A stretch of 55,394 nt of DNA from Cohnella phaseoli (GTDB taxonomy: Bacteria > Bacillota > Bacilli > Paenibacillales > Paenibacillaceae), in NCBI RefSeq assembly GCF_003386235.1, contig NZ_QRDZ01000048.1, positions 1 to 55,394 of the forward strand, written 5' to 3'. Position numbers and translations under genes: made by a program. The notes beneath the pieces are model-generated. The model made no database searches and was not told the DNA's origin. It worked only from the letters and a program-made list of their open reading frames with translations. Each line of letters begins with the position of its first letter. Positions within the stretch are counted from its first letter, which is position 1. This document shows positions 36,170 through 45,605 of this stretch, in pieces.

Positions 36170-37546
36170 CTACTCACGAACCGCAACACTTACCACAAGT
36201 TCCTCCTGCAACTCAAGATCCGTCTGAGGCATTGTCCCGAGGAAATAGGGCTGCGACGCATCCAATGCAGGATATTCCAGAATGTACTCGTAAGAGGTAT
36301 CGCTGACTCTAGTCCGCTTCCCATTATCCGAGATAAACCGCTGTCCATCCGGCGTCTCCAGCCAAAGCGAGGCGTATTGCGAATACGGGTTCTTACCTTT
36401 CACTTCGTAGTGGATCAACGTTTTATTCTGCCTAAACTCGACGTTCTGAACAACAATCTCTCCTACCTCTCCCTGTGACAACACGATCGGATAATCGGTC
36501 GTTAGCTTGGCCGTAACTTTCTTCTCTGTATCCTTTTTTCCCACCAACAAGTTGTAAGGCGTGACCTCCACCCTTGTCGTACCTGGAGTAAGCGGAACAA
36601 ATCGAACTGTCCCTTCCACCGTTCCATTCTTGCCGACTGTAAAAGCTATATCCAGCATTTCAATCAACATTCCTCTATCATCCTTAAGCTGAAAACCTAA
36701 CCAATCCGTATTGCCGGAATAGAGAAAATCCACCTTCGTCGTCACCGGAGTCGCCAAATATCCGGTCAGTTGAAAGCGATCCCCTTCCCAACTCGCCGAG
36801 TAGCCGTCGGCAAGCGAAGTATATTCGCTGTCAGCGATACGATTTTCAACGTTCATCTTAAAGCCCCATTCGCCGCTGACTTTCGTTTGGTTTCCTTCAT
36901 TCATACCGCTCACACCGCCAATTAGAAGCTCTAGCTCGAAGCGGTCCTCTTTCTCCGGCTCATCCAGATCGATCGTCATAATTCCAGCAGCATGTTTGGC
37001 ATCAAGAAGATGAGGTTGGGCGCTTGGTCGGGCATCGGGTCGAAAAACACCATTAACGCTAACTCTGACATTCTCCAAAAAGATCAAATTTTCCGCCTGT
37101 TCCGAAACAATCTCATAACCTATTGACAATCTCGCACCGTCATAAAGAACGTCTTGCAGCTTAATCGTGACTCCCTGATCATTGGCTTCCTCGTTTACCC
37201 CAGAAGAAAGTCCAGACTTTTGACCGATTACGATTCCGCTATCTCCTGCAAAATCAAAAATATTCCCCTCAAATACCTTCCCGATAACCGGAATTTTTCG
37301 CAATTGCTCTGCCGAAGCTGGGAAAATGGACAACAGGCTAATTAGCGCAACTATAGATAAGACCATGCTGATCGCGGCGAGAAGTCGTCTGGAACGGAGA
37401 GAGTTAGCCTTCGCAGGAGAAACCTTTTTTGTGGTACCCAGCTCCTCCAATACCCGAGCCTTCAACTGAATTTGAGGCAATCTGGTCTCGCCGAATTTTC
37501 GTTGCAGCTCCTGCTCCTCAGTAAGAAAGACTTCGGCTTTGTTCAT
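36170..37546 (-). CDS. anti-sigma factor (DUF4179/DUF5643 type)
   Basis: 458 residues. A cytoplasmic N-terminal part (1-53), one membrane span (about 55-77, LLAAISMVLSIVALISLLSIF), then the extracellular DUF4179-like segment (EQLRKIPVIGKVFE) and a beta-rich DUF5643-like domain. The gene overlaps the ECF sigma gene by 29 bp with GGAGGGAG ahead of its ATG, the usual sign of translational coupling between a sigma factor and its membrane inhibitor. The signal sensed is unknown. Confidence 0.85.
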   Translation of the reverse strand: MNKAEVFLTEEQELQRKFGETRLPQIQLKARVLEELGTTKKVSPAKANSLRSRRLLAAISMVLSIVALISLLSIFPASAEQLRKIPVIGKVFEGNIFDFAGDSGIVIGQKSGLSSGVNEEANDQGVTIKLQDVLYDGARLSIGYEIVSEQAENLIFLENVRVSVNGVFRPDARPSAQPHLLDAKHAAGIMTIDLDEPEKEDRFELELLIGGVSGMNEGNQTKVSGEWGFKMNVENRIADSEYTSLADGYSASWEGDRFQLTGYLATPVTTKVDFLYSGNTDWLGFQLKDDRGMLIEMLDIAFTVGKNGTVEGTVRFVPLTPGTTRVEVTPYNLLVGKKDTEKKVTAKLTTDYPIVLSQGEVGEIVVQNVEFRQNKTLIHYEVKGKNPYSQYASLWLETPDGQRFISDNGKRTRVSDTSYEYILEYPALDASQPYFLGTMPQTDLELQEELVVSVAVRE

Positions 37547-38090
37547 CGGACTCTCCCTCCTTTTCAGTCAACCCGTTTTTAAGCTTCCGTTTCGCCCGCT
37601 CGTATCTTTTGCGAACCGCAGCATAGCTCATATTAAGCTGTTCCGCGATATCCTCGAATCGATTCTCTTCCACAATCCGCAGCAAAATAATATGCCTGTC
37701 CTCCGGATTCAGACGCAGTATCGCCAGACGAAGCTCGGCATTGTATTCTACATCTGGCACCCGATCCGACTCCACCGTTGGAGCCGTCCTCATAAAAAGG
37801 CGGATTAGACGCTCATAGGTTTTAGCCCGCTTCAGTTTGTTCAGACACTTGCGATAAGCGATTTTATACAACCACGCCCCAAAATTAGTCCCTTCCTGAT
37901 ACTGCTCAAGTCGTTCAAACCCTTTGATGAACACGTCCTGCGCAACATCCTCCGCTTCCTGCATTTGCCCCAACATATGAAAACAATATCGAAAAATTCG
38001 CTGCTGATAAGCTTCAACCAGCCTGCCGTAGCTTTCCCTATCTCCTTGCTTAACTGCCTTTACAATTTGTTCCGCCTCTGTCCGTTCCAC
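37518..38090 (-). CDS. ECF-type RNA polymerase sigma factor
   Basis: 190 residues from a GTG with AAGGAGG 6 nt upstream. Region 2 (YCFHMLGQMQEAEDVAQDVFIKGFERL, FGAWLYKIAYRKCLNKL) and region 4 (ILRLNPEDRHIILLRIVEENRFEDIAEQLNMSYAAVRKRYERAKRKL) are complete. It forms an operon with the anti-sigma gene that overlaps it. Sigma-W/SigV-like group; regulon not visible here. Confidence 0.93.
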   Translation of the reverse strand: MERTEAEQIVKAVKQGDRESYGRLVEAYQQRIFRYCFHMLGQMQEAEDVAQDVFIKGFERLEQYQEGTNFGAWLYKIAYRKCLNKLKRAKTYERLIRLFMRTAPTVESDRVPDVEYNAELRLAILRLNPEDRHIILLRIVEENRFEDIAEQLNMSYAAVRKRYERAKRKLKNGLTEKEGESDEQSRSLSY

Positions 38091-38278
38091 GCGCTGCCTC
38101 CTTTCTCATTGAATTGATTCGTTTATGTAACAATCTCGCTCACGTTTTTGGGACACCCTCGTCTCTGTTTCTTTTAACACGGCATAGCTTTGCACCCCAG
38201 AAGTATATCTCCCACAACCCTTTAGGAAAAGCTTATAATAGGATTAAAAGTTCGCATCAGCTATTAGGCCGACCATTT

Positions 38279-38320
38279 TCCATAGTGAATTTGTTAGATT
38301 GTTACTTAAAGCTTCTGTAG
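38279..38320 (+). pseudogene. relic of a fic gene 3' end before array 1
   Basis: TCCATAGTGAATTTGT (38279-38294) is identical over 16 bases to 40851-40866 in the intact fic gene, and the 24 bases at 38297-38320 match its last 24 bases (41069-41092) at 20 positions, still reading YLKLL then stop. About 200 bp between the two blocks are deleted. The following leader starts on the stop codon, exactly as after the intact gene. Sequence from 38240 may hold more decayed fic. Confidence 0.75.
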
Positions 38321-38486
38321 TGCGAACCCCAGGCTCACATGTTTTTCCTGGAGCATTCGCACCTCTTACATAAGAGGGATCAAAGCTCTTCTGACCTATT
38401 TTCTCATTTACTTTTCTCGCCAATTGTAACGATTCGCACTTTTGAGCCTCTAATCCCTTGCCCCGCAAGGGCTCAGACTGTTCGCT
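38320..38486 (+). promoter_or_regulatory. CRISPR leader of array 1
   Basis: 167 bp. Opens with an inverted repeat, GTGCGAA (38320-38326) to TTCGCAC (38356-38362), with inner CCAGG/CCTGG arms. A third TTCGCAC lies at 38433-38439, and the hairpin CCCTTG-CCCCG-CAAGGG (38455-38471) ends 15 bp before the first repeat. The same plan recurs in the leaders at 41092 and 53219. It would carry the array promoter and the spacer-integration signals. Confidence 0.8.
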
Positions 38487-39964
38487 GTCGCTCCCGGTAC
38501 GGGAGTGTGGATTGAAACAATTATATCATCAAAGGTGGACGGACGCATGGAGTCGCTCCCGGTACGGGAGTGTGGATTGAAACATATATAAGTCCTCCCA
38601 TGATGTGATAGAGAAAGGTCGCTCCCGGTACGGGAGTGTGGATTGAAACATTACTGGATGTATCCAACGCAGTCACCGCAAAGTCGCTCCCGGTACGGGA
38701 GTGTGGATTGAAACATTAAGCTGATCAATCCATGTCTTTTCATTTGGGTCGCTCCCGGTACGGGAGTGTGGATTGAAACACGCAGGAATGATTTCTTAGG
38801 AGAGCCGACTAACGTCGCTCCCGGTACGGGAGTGTGGATTGAAACTAGACCAGAAAAGGAATTTCGCGAAGAGGGTCAAGTCGCTCCCGGTACGGGAGTG
38901 TGGATTGAAACATCCGCTACGCTGTTGTGTAGAATCTCGACGAAGTCGCTCCCGGTACGGGAGTGTGGATTGAAACCCTTAAGTACGGCAATTGCTTCGT
39001 CATCGTGTCCGTCGCTCCCGGTACGGGAGTGTGGATTGAAACGACCTTGGTATTCGCTGGCGTATTCGTTGGCGAGTCGCTCCCGGTACGGGAGTGTGGA
39101 TTGAAACGCCCGAATATAAAGGCCGGTATCGTCCGTCTTCGTCGCTCCCGGTACGGGAGTGTGGATTGAAACCAGTGCCTTGTTAGCGAGTTTCAACCAT
39201 TTTTTGTCGCTCCCGGTACGGGAGTGTGGATTGAAACGATTCCTACATTCTCAAGTGATTTTCTAAGCACGTCGCTCCCGGTACGGGAGTGTGGATTGAA
39301 ACGCAATTTCAAATTCTGCTTCGTCGTCAAATGGGCAGTCGCTCCCGGTACGGGAGTGTGGATTGAAACAATAAGATTCGTCAAATGATGTTCGCTACAG
39401 ATGTGTCGCTCCCGGTACGGGAGTGTGGATTGAAACGACAACGGGGCCGAAGAACGTGCGAAAGGCGGCTACGTCGCTCCCGGTACGGGAGTGTGGATTG
39501 AAACTACAATGCCGAGACCAATCAGGCGCTCCGCTTCCGTCGCTCCCGGTACGGGAGTGTGGATTGAAACCTCCGCCGAACTTCGGCAGCTTACGCATGA
39601 GCCGTCACTCCCTGTACGGGAGTGTGGATTGAAACAGTATGCTCAGCGCGCGCCTGGCGTTAAATCGGGTCACTCCCTGTACGGGAGTGTGGATTGAAAC
39701 ATTGCACTTAATTCGGCAATGGACCCGATCGGGTGTCGCTCCCTGTACGGGAGTGTGGATTGAAACACACACTGGGTCACTCGTCTCCTTGCGGAGAAGG
39801 TCGCTCCCTGTACGGGAGTGTGGATTGAAACATTTTGTTCATCAAGCTTTTGGCGATGGAAAGCCCGTCGCTCCCGGTACGGGAGTGTGGATTGAAACTT
39901 CGGCGCGACGATCAGCGTTCGGCGGATCTCAAGTCGCTCCCTGTACGGGAGCTTGGATTGAATC
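38487..39964 (+). CRISPR. CRISPR array 1, type I-C-like, 23 repeats
   Basis: 23 repeats of 32 bp with 22 unique spacers of 33-36 bp. Repeats begin GTCGCTCCCGGTACGGGAG and end GTGTGGATTGAAAC, the type I-C pattern; the CTCCC/GGGAG arms form the crRNA hairpin. Repeats 18-19 read GTCACTCCCTGTAC, repeats 20, 21 and 23 GTCGCTCCCTGTAC; the last (39933-39964) is decayed at its 3' end, and a further fragment CACTCCCTGTAAGG lies at 40000. Leader on the left, so newest spacers are at 38519. No cas gene is adjacent. The gap 40017-40357 holds no gene and is AT-rich; it presumably contains the fic promoter. Confidence 0.97.
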
Positions 39965-40366
39965 CGGAGAAGTTATTGAATATTATTAATAGAGGAAATT
40001 CACTCCCTGTAAGGTAACACGTATCTAATCACGGTCACCTATCTTCCTTATAATATGAGTGTGAGATTATCTTTCAAGAATTGATGAAAGAATGTTAATT
40101 GTGCCGCTTTAATAGAGGATTAACTTAAAACAAAATGCGCATTATAATTTGTCTTTAGAGTTTGCAGTCTCATCCTTCAATTAAGCATAAATTTATTTAA
40201 CAAAGGTAGTTCATCTAGAATATACCAGTCAGTCACTCTGGGCCCAAACACAGATCCACGCCGCTTCATAAGTTTACTAACCTCACTCCTTTTGAAAAAG
40301 TCACAATAAAACTCTTTAATTAACAAATATGAATCCCCAATTTATTGACTTTGTGAGGTGAACTCT

Positions 40367-41092
40367 ATGTTTGATGTCATTGATCAGAAAAAACAATTGC
40401 TTGATGCCAAGAGATCCTTCCCCCCTCACACTTTACAAAGCATCCGCGAGCATCTAATCGTCAACTGGACCTACAACACTAACGCCATTGAAGGCAATAC
40501 GCTGACCCTTTCTGAGACCAAAGTTGTACTGGAAGGCATCACCGTCGGCGGAAAAACAATATCCGAGCACCTTGAAGCGCTCAACCATCGAGAGGCCATT
40601 TTATACGTGGAAGAGATCGTCAGACAAAATCAGGCTTTATCAGAATGGCAGATCAAGAGCATCCATAGCCTTATCTTAAAAGGAATTCTGGACGATCAAG
40701 CGGGAGTCTATCGCACGCAAAATGTCCTGATCAGCGGCGCTCGCCATTTGCCTCCGGATTGTAGCCAGGTTCCTGAGTTGATGATTCATTTTACACAGTG
40801 GCTTGAAAACGAGGGGGCAAGATTGCACCCAATTGCCCGATCAGCCGTTATCCATAGTGAATTTGTAAAAATTTATCCTTTTGTAGATGGCAATGGCCGT
40901 ACCGCCCGGCTTCTGTTGAATTTTGAACTGATGAAAAACGGGTACCCACCAATTGTTATCGAAAAAGAACAAAGACTCGCCTACTACACCGCCTTGGATG
41001 AAACGCATGTGACGGGTGATTTCACTAGCTTCATCAACTTCCTTGTCCCAATTGTAGATCAAACATGTGATTGGTACTTGAAGTTGCTGTAG
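40367..41092 (+). CDS. Fic-family protein with His-to-Tyr change in the active site
   Basis: 241 residues from the ATG at 40367, with GAGGTG 6 nt upstream (a GTG at 40358 is also in frame). Fic proteins transfer AMP or other nucleotide groups to target proteins. The Fic motif is YPFVDGNGRTAR (residues 170-181) where the family has HPFxxGNGRxxR; the catalytic His is Tyr by one base (tat for cat, 40874-40876). The N-terminal inhibitory motif TNAIEGN (38-44, Glu42) and the flap before the active site are kept, and the frame is intact at normal length. AMP transfer should be lost or much reduced. Its stop codon shares its last base with the leader of CRISPR array 2. Confidence 0.88.
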   Translation: MFDVIDQKKQLLDAKRSFPPHTLQSIREHLIVNWTYNTNAIEGNTLTLSETKVVLEGITVGGKTISEHLEALNHREAILYVEEIVRQNQALSEWQIKSIHSLILKGILDDQAGVYRTQNVLISGARHLPPDCSQVPELMIHFTQWLENEGARLHPIARSAVIHSEFVKIYPFVDGNGRTARLLLNFELMKNGYPPIVIEKEQRLAYYTALDETHVTGDFTSFINFLVPIVDQTCDWYLKLL

Positions 41093-41259
41093 TGCGAACC
41101 TCAGGCTCACATGTTTTCTCTGGAACATCCGCACCTCTTTTCTCAAAAGGTCTCCTCACCCTTTGGGTACGTTTTCAAATATACTTTTTACTCTAATTGT
41201 AACGATTCGCACTTTTGAGCCCTGAATCCCTTGCCCCACAAGGGCAAATTAGGCTCGCT
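41092..41259 (+). promoter_or_regulatory. CRISPR leader of array 2
   Basis: 168 bp. Inverted repeat GTGCGAAC...CCGCAC (41092-41134), a TTCGCAC box at 41206-41212, and the hairpin CCCTTG-CCCCA-CAAGGG (41228-41244). It is closest to the leader of array 1: both share AATTGTAACGATTCGCAC. It begins on the last base of the fic stop codon, so fic transcription runs into it. Confidence 0.8.
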
Positions 41260-42477
41260 GTCACTCCCTATGCGGGAGTGTGGATTGAAACTTTTTATGT
41301 GCTTCGTGCAAATCATTAGGGAAAGTCACTCCCTATGCGGGAGTGTGGATTGAAACAGGAAAGCGACACAGAGCATGGATTGGTTGGAGAGTCACTCCCT
41401 ATGCGGGAGTGTGGATTGAAACTCCGGCCGCAATTGCAAAGCCATAAGCCCGCCTGTCACTCCCTATGCGGGAGTGTGGATTGAAACTTAACATGGATCG
41501 GGTACTCTTCCGGCGGGATCTGTCACTCCCTATGCGGGAGTGTGGATTGAAACATAATGCTCGATTGATTGTTGTAGCTGATCGTGGGTCACTCCCTATG
41601 CGGGAGTGTGGATTGAAACTCCTTTGCCCGATTGGGCTTGAATAGTACCAAGGTCACTCCCTATGCGGGAGTGTGGATTGAAACAGATCGGAGTATACCC
41701 TACAAGCTTCGGTAAGTGGTCACTCCCTATGCGGGAGTGTGGATTGAAACAAGCGTTTTGATCCATGATCGGACCGTCTTATCCGTGTCACTCCCTATGC
41801 GGGAGTGTGGATTGAAACTACGTATGGTTGAAGCTCGGGATGATGCTTTGCAGTCACTCCCTATGCGGGAGTGTGGATTGAAACTTCTTGACCCTTGGTG
41901 TATCGAAGCAGTTGCTCGTCACTCCCTATGCGGGAGTGTGGATTGAAACCGAAAACCCATAGCAACGTACAAATCTGACTCTTGTCACTCCCTATGCGGG
42001 AGTGTGGATTGAAACGCACTTGAACCTTGTGTGAACAGAGGGGAGTGAGTCACTCCCTATGCGGGAGTGTGGATTGAAACTTGAACTCCTCCTTGGTGAT
42101 CCGTCCCAGCGCCAGTCACTCCCTATGCGGGAGTGTGGATTGAAACTTTAGCCTATCCTCAATAGCCCCCAGCGCCATCCGGTCACTCCCTATGCGGGAG
42201 TGTGGATTGAAACGGCCTCTGTGAAGTCGCTGCTGGCATTATAGGTGGTCACTCCCTATGCGGGAGTGTGGATTGAAACACGAAATATGGTGGAACTCAA
42301 TTCCTGAAGGCGAGTCACTCCCTATGCGGGAGTGTGGATTGAAACTATGCTTGGCATCAGCATCCCGACTACCGCCTCGGTCACTCCCTATGCGGGAGTG
42401 TGGATTGAAACAAGCAGCATTGGAACAACTGCTGTGGTTTGTGGAATCACTTCCTCTGTAGGAGTGTGGATCGAAAC
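41260..42477 (+). CRISPR. CRISPR array 2, type I-C-like, 19 repeats
   Basis: 19 repeats of 32 bp with 18 unique spacers of 33-35 bp. Repeats begin GTCACTCCCTATGCGGGAG and end GTGTGGATTGAAAC; 18 are identical by eye. The last (42446-42477) is decayed, with CACTTCCTCTGTAGGAG and GATCGAAAC. The hairpin loop TATGC separates it from array 1 (GGTAC) and array 3 (TTTAC). Leader on the left. No spacer is shared with the other arrays by eye. Confidence 0.97.
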
Positions 42478-42613
42478 GGAATCAAAATCGAAGTCATGCA
42501 GGTCCATGCCGCCGAGCCACCTTTGCAAAAGTATAGACTGGACACTAAATCTTCGTATTGTTGATTACCTAACGTGTAAAATATTAACAAACACTTGCAA
42601 CTAGGAGGATCAC

Positions 42614-42814
42614 ATGATTATTCCCGGCAGGTCTATAGTTTGCTTCGTTTTTGCTATTTTAGTTTTTTTGTTTGTGTGGCTATCTCCCCGGTCAAAAACT
42701 TTATCTAAAAATCACTCAGACTCATCGAGGCGTACAGTTAAGTTTAAACTAATTCCGGCCGGCATCGTTCTTTTATTTATGGGTGTATGGGAGATACTTT
42801 ATCCCCTCGAATAA
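42614..42814 (+). CDS. small membrane protein, unknown function
   Basis: 66 residues with two membrane segments (about 6-25 and 46-63) joined by a basic, Ser-rich loop (RSKTLSKNHSDSSRR). AGGAGG lies 6 nt before the ATG, which makes it a credible gene despite its size. I recognise no family. It sits alone between array 2 and the decayed repeats at 42890 and is as AT-rich as the island around it. Confidence 0.6.
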   Translation: MIIPGRSIVCFVFAILVFLFVWLSPRSKTLSKNHSDSSRRTVKFKLIPAGIVLLFMGVWEILYPLE

Positions 42815-42889
42815 ATACTTTCCTTAAAGTGGAAGACGTTTCAAACCTATCAATCTCCTCTCACAAAATGGGGCGTTAGTTCATAAGTC

Positions 42890-42987
42890 TATCAATCCCC
42901 TTAAGGAATGTGGATTGAAACCCAAAGAAGAAAAAGAGAATGTACGAATGGCAAAGACGCCTCCTTTGCGGGACTGTGGATTGAAAT
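42890..42987 (+). CRISPR. decayed CRISPR remnant, two repeats
   Basis: Two 32-bp stretches ending in GTGGATTGAAAC (42890-42921) and GTGGATTGAAAT (42956-42987), 34 bp apart, which is normal spacer length. Their 5' halves are mutated (CAATCCCCTTAAGGAA and CGCCTCCTTTGCGGGAC). Same orientation as the other arrays, no leader. The second keeps most of the hairpin. The rest of 42815-43137 holds only this and the terminator of the converging operon. Confidence 0.75.
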
Positions 42988-43082
42988 TTTGTTTCCAGAC
43001 GGGTGATGTGGACGCGGGCTGGTCACCCGCAATGCAAAAGAGTAACCCCAGCTATCCGCCCACGATGGCACACACCAAAGCA

Positions 43083-43133
43083 AAGAGCCGACCGACAGGG
43101 CGCCCGAAGATCGGGGACTGGCGATCGGCTCTT
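43083..43133 (-). terminator. terminator of the YesMN-linked ABC operon
   Basis: AAGAGCCGA (43083-43091) pairs with TCGGCTCTT (43125-43133), with further partial pairing inside. It lies 4 bp past the stop at 43138 on the minus strand and is followed there by TTTGCTTTGG. Confidence 0.7.
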
Positions 43134-43137
43134 CTCA

Positions 43138-45543
43138 TTAGTCGGCGGAGACCGTCTCAGGGTCTCCGTACAACCATACTTTAACGGCGACGTCGGGCTT
43201 CGGATCGCCTGTGAACTTGGCGCTGAACGACAGCGTCTGTCCGCCGTGACGGATAGTCGGTGCTTCGGCCGAGGCTTCGACGACGCGGAGCAGGTTGCGG
43301 TTCGCGTCGTAGACGCGTCCGGTCCGGGTCCCGTCGCATTCCAGATACTGATTCGCGGCGACTTCCGTATCGAACGTCATGTAGACGCCGTCAGTATAGA
43401 AAGTGGGCCTCTGCACCGCGGCGTCCTCGTTGCCGTAGGATGGACGCACGCGCATGGTGAAGCGAAGCGGCTGCTCGGCGTACTTGTTGAACATCGCCCA
43501 ATCCGAGCCGCCCGGCTGTCCCGGCTGCTGCTCGGCCGGGGTGCAGACGAGAGGCTTCGTCGCCTGTACCGGATACAAATTCCAACGCTGCGGTCCAACC
43601 GGCTCGAGATGCCAATCTCCTTTCGGTTCGACGAGTCTCTCTCGTTGCTCCGCGCTGAACGCGCCGAGTCGCCGCGCCGTCTCCCATTCCCGCACCGCCG
43701 CCAGCAGCGCTTCGATGTTACCGTTACGCTCCAAAACCTCGTAATCCGCAACAAGCGCGAACCCCGCTCCGAAGCCGGCCGCTTTGGACAGCACCCACTC
43801 AATCTCGTCCAGTGCCGTCGACTCGAAGCGGTCGGACGACGAGCGAACGAGGAACCATCCGAGCATACGCGGAATAAAATTACGCTCGAAATACCGCTGA
43901 TTGCTGAGCCGCCACTCCAACTGCCCTTCGCGTGTCTCCGCTCCCCACGGCTCGCCCCAGTTGAAGCGGGTGGCCATATGCCACAGGTAATTCGGCACGA
44001 CGATGCTCGCGTCGTTGATCACTTCCCGCCCCCAACGCCGATATTGCCGCTCGACGAAGCGGATGACGCCGTAATCGTCCTGCCCGGTCGCGTACAATCC
44101 CTCCAGACCGTCGAACGAAACCTGCCGAATGTCGGCCCCGTTCATCAGCTCCGCAAGCCGATCGGCATATTCGTCCTGCAGCTCCAAATCCGGAAACACG
44201 ACGTCATACGGATGGTCCCATAGCCGAGCCACCTTCTTTCCTTTGTCATGCTTCGATGCGACCGTGCCATGCATGCCCCGCTTTACGCCAAGCAATCGCC
44301 ATGGCTCCGTCTCCGATACCGCTTCGTATTCCACCAGTTCGCTGCCGATGCGCGCCGTTTTGCGATATATCGCAACGGTAAACGGCCAAGGCTCGTCGAT
44401 CGTCAGACTGTCGTCCCGCTCGTCCGCCTCCTCAGCAAGCGCGGCCGTTCCAAGAGGCTGCAGTCGTACGTCCGGCACTGGCGTAACGTAAGAATCGTTT
44501 AGCGTCGTAAAATTGCTGAGCGTATGGATGCCGAGCGATACGCCTTCCGACCTTGCAGCCTCCGAGCAAAGCCGCAACCCTTCATCGCCTCTCGGGAAGC
44601 TGCCGCGCTTCAGCTTGAAGTGCCCCCATTGCTCGAAAGGATCGGGGTGATAGACGTAACTCAGTCCGGCAAGCTTGGCGTATTGGACCGCCTCCCCGAT
44701 CGTCTCTTCCGTAAAAGCGGTAATCAAGTAGGATTGATTGGCTGCCGGAGACGTCTTCCCCCACTGCCCTTCGATAATCGGGTGAGGAAGATCTTCCCCC
44801 AACTCGATCTGCTCTATCGTTTCCAGCACCTCTTCGACGGGACAACCGAACAAAGCAATCCCGCTCCCGACAATGACCGCATCCTCGCCCTCAAACGGCA
44901 GAACTTCGGTGGCCGGCACGTTCCACGCCTTGCGGACCGAGCGCTTCGTCCGATCGCGGGCATATGCTTGCAGTGCGCTGCCGCCGTCCACCGTCGGCCA
45001 GGCAGTACAAACCGGATATTCGAATTTGTTGTCCGACACCCGACGACCGTTCGGGTCCGGAGCGTCCCCCTCGCTGTACGACGGCGCCATGTACGCCAAT
45101 CTTTCCAGCTCCAGCGGCCAGCCGCCAACCGTCTTCGCGTTCAGCACCTGAAGGCCGATCGCGAATCGGCCGTCGTGCACAACGCCGACCGACTCTCCGA
45201 TTGAACCGCCGATACATGTACGGAACGGCCCCCATATAACGGCATCCGGGCTGCCCGACTCGATGGTCAGCACCTCCAGCACCGCGTATCCATCCCGAAC
45301 AACAACGCCCACCTTGATCTTCGTCCCGTTCGGATACGTCAGCATCAGCGCTTCGGTTCTGCCTTCCTGTACACAGACCGCCGGCGCCTGTATTTCCCCG
45401 TCCTGCACGAGCTGCAGCAGCGGCGACGCATACATCGTCATAGGCAAGCCGTCGGAAGCGCCAACCTTGTCGGCCTGAAGCCGAACCTCTCCGCGCTCGT
45501 TGATCTCCAGAACAAGCTGATCTGCTCGAATGTGATAAGTCAT
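43138..45543 (-). CDS. 801-aa protein, probable glycan-active enzyme of unrecognised family
   Basis: 801 residues without a signal peptide. An N-terminal beta-rich domain (about 1-270), a TIM-barrel-like middle (about 280-640: SYVYHPDPFEQWGHF, GVSLGIHTLSNFT, QVSFDGLEGLYATGQDDYG, NYLWHMATRFNWGEPWG) and a C-terminal beta domain (about 690-801, RFTMRVRPSYG). The strand-end acid cluster FDGLEG recalls clan GH-D/GH-H enzymes, but I recognise no family. It is the last gene of a permease-permease-binding protein operon, where Paenibacillaceae usually place an intracellular glycosidase or lyase. ATG after GGAGGAGGAG. Confidence 0.65.
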   Translation of the reverse strand: MTYHIRADQLVLEINERGEVRLQADKVGASDGLPMTMYASPLLQLVQDGEIQAPAVCVQEGRTEALMLTYPNGTKIKVGVVVRDGYAVLEVLTIESGSPDAVIWGPFRTCIGGSIGESVGVVHDGRFAIGLQVLNAKTVGGWPLELERLAYMAPSYSEGDAPDPNGRRVSDNKFEYPVCTAWPTVDGGSALQAYARDRTKRSVRKAWNVPATEVLPFEGEDAVIVGSGIALFGCPVEEVLETIEQIELGEDLPHPIIEGQWGKTSPAANQSYLITAFTEETIGEAVQYAKLAGLSYVYHPDPFEQWGHFKLKRGSFPRGDEGLRLCSEAARSEGVSLGIHTLSNFTTLNDSYVTPVPDVRLQPLGTAALAEEADERDDSLTIDEPWPFTVAIYRKTARIGSELVEYEAVSETEPWRLLGVKRGMHGTVASKHDKGKKVARLWDHPYDVVFPDLELQDEYADRLAELMNGADIRQVSFDGLEGLYATGQDDYGVIRFVERQYRRWGREVINDASIVVPNYLWHMATRFNWGEPWGAETREGQLEWRLSNQRYFERNFIPRMLGWFLVRSSSDRFESTALDEIEWVLSKAAGFGAGFALVADYEVLERNGNIEALLAAVREWETARRLGAFSAEQRERLVEPKGDWHLEPVGPQRWNLYPVQATKPLVCTPAEQQPGQPGGSDWAMFNKYAEQPLRFTMRVRPSYGNEDAAVQRPTFYTDGVYMTFDTEVAANQYLECDGTRTGRVYDANRNLLRVVEASAEAPTIRHGGQTLSFSAKFTGDPKPDVAVKVWLYGDPETVSAD

Positions 45544-45562
45544 CGAAGCTCCTCCTCCAGAA

Positions 45563-45593
45563 GAAGGCTGCCGCCATCCAGGGGACAGCCTTC
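45563..45593. other. intercistronic hairpin after the binding-protein gene
   Basis: GAAGGCTG (45563-45570) pairs with CAGCCTTC (45586-45593) between the binding-protein stop and the start of the 801-aa gene. Probably an mRNA stabiliser or partial terminator that keeps the last gene at a lower level. Confidence 0.5.
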
Positions 45594-45605
45594 CGCGAAG
45601 CCATA

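Noticed and set aside
38114..38320. 68-codon frame ending YLKLL before array 1
   Set aside because: Only its last few codons correspond to fic; the rest is unrelated sequence, and the block is better explained as a deletion scar than as a gene.
38766..39989. Open frames across the arrays with repeated words such as TGVWIET and LPVRECGLK
   Set aside because: They are translations of CRISPR repeats with spacers between them; no ribosome site and no selection for frame (units of about 66 bp keep it open by chance).
40225..40260. GTCACTCTGGGCCC, possibly another CRISPR repeat
   Set aside because: Only the first seven bases match; no hairpin and no GTGGATTGAAAC end.
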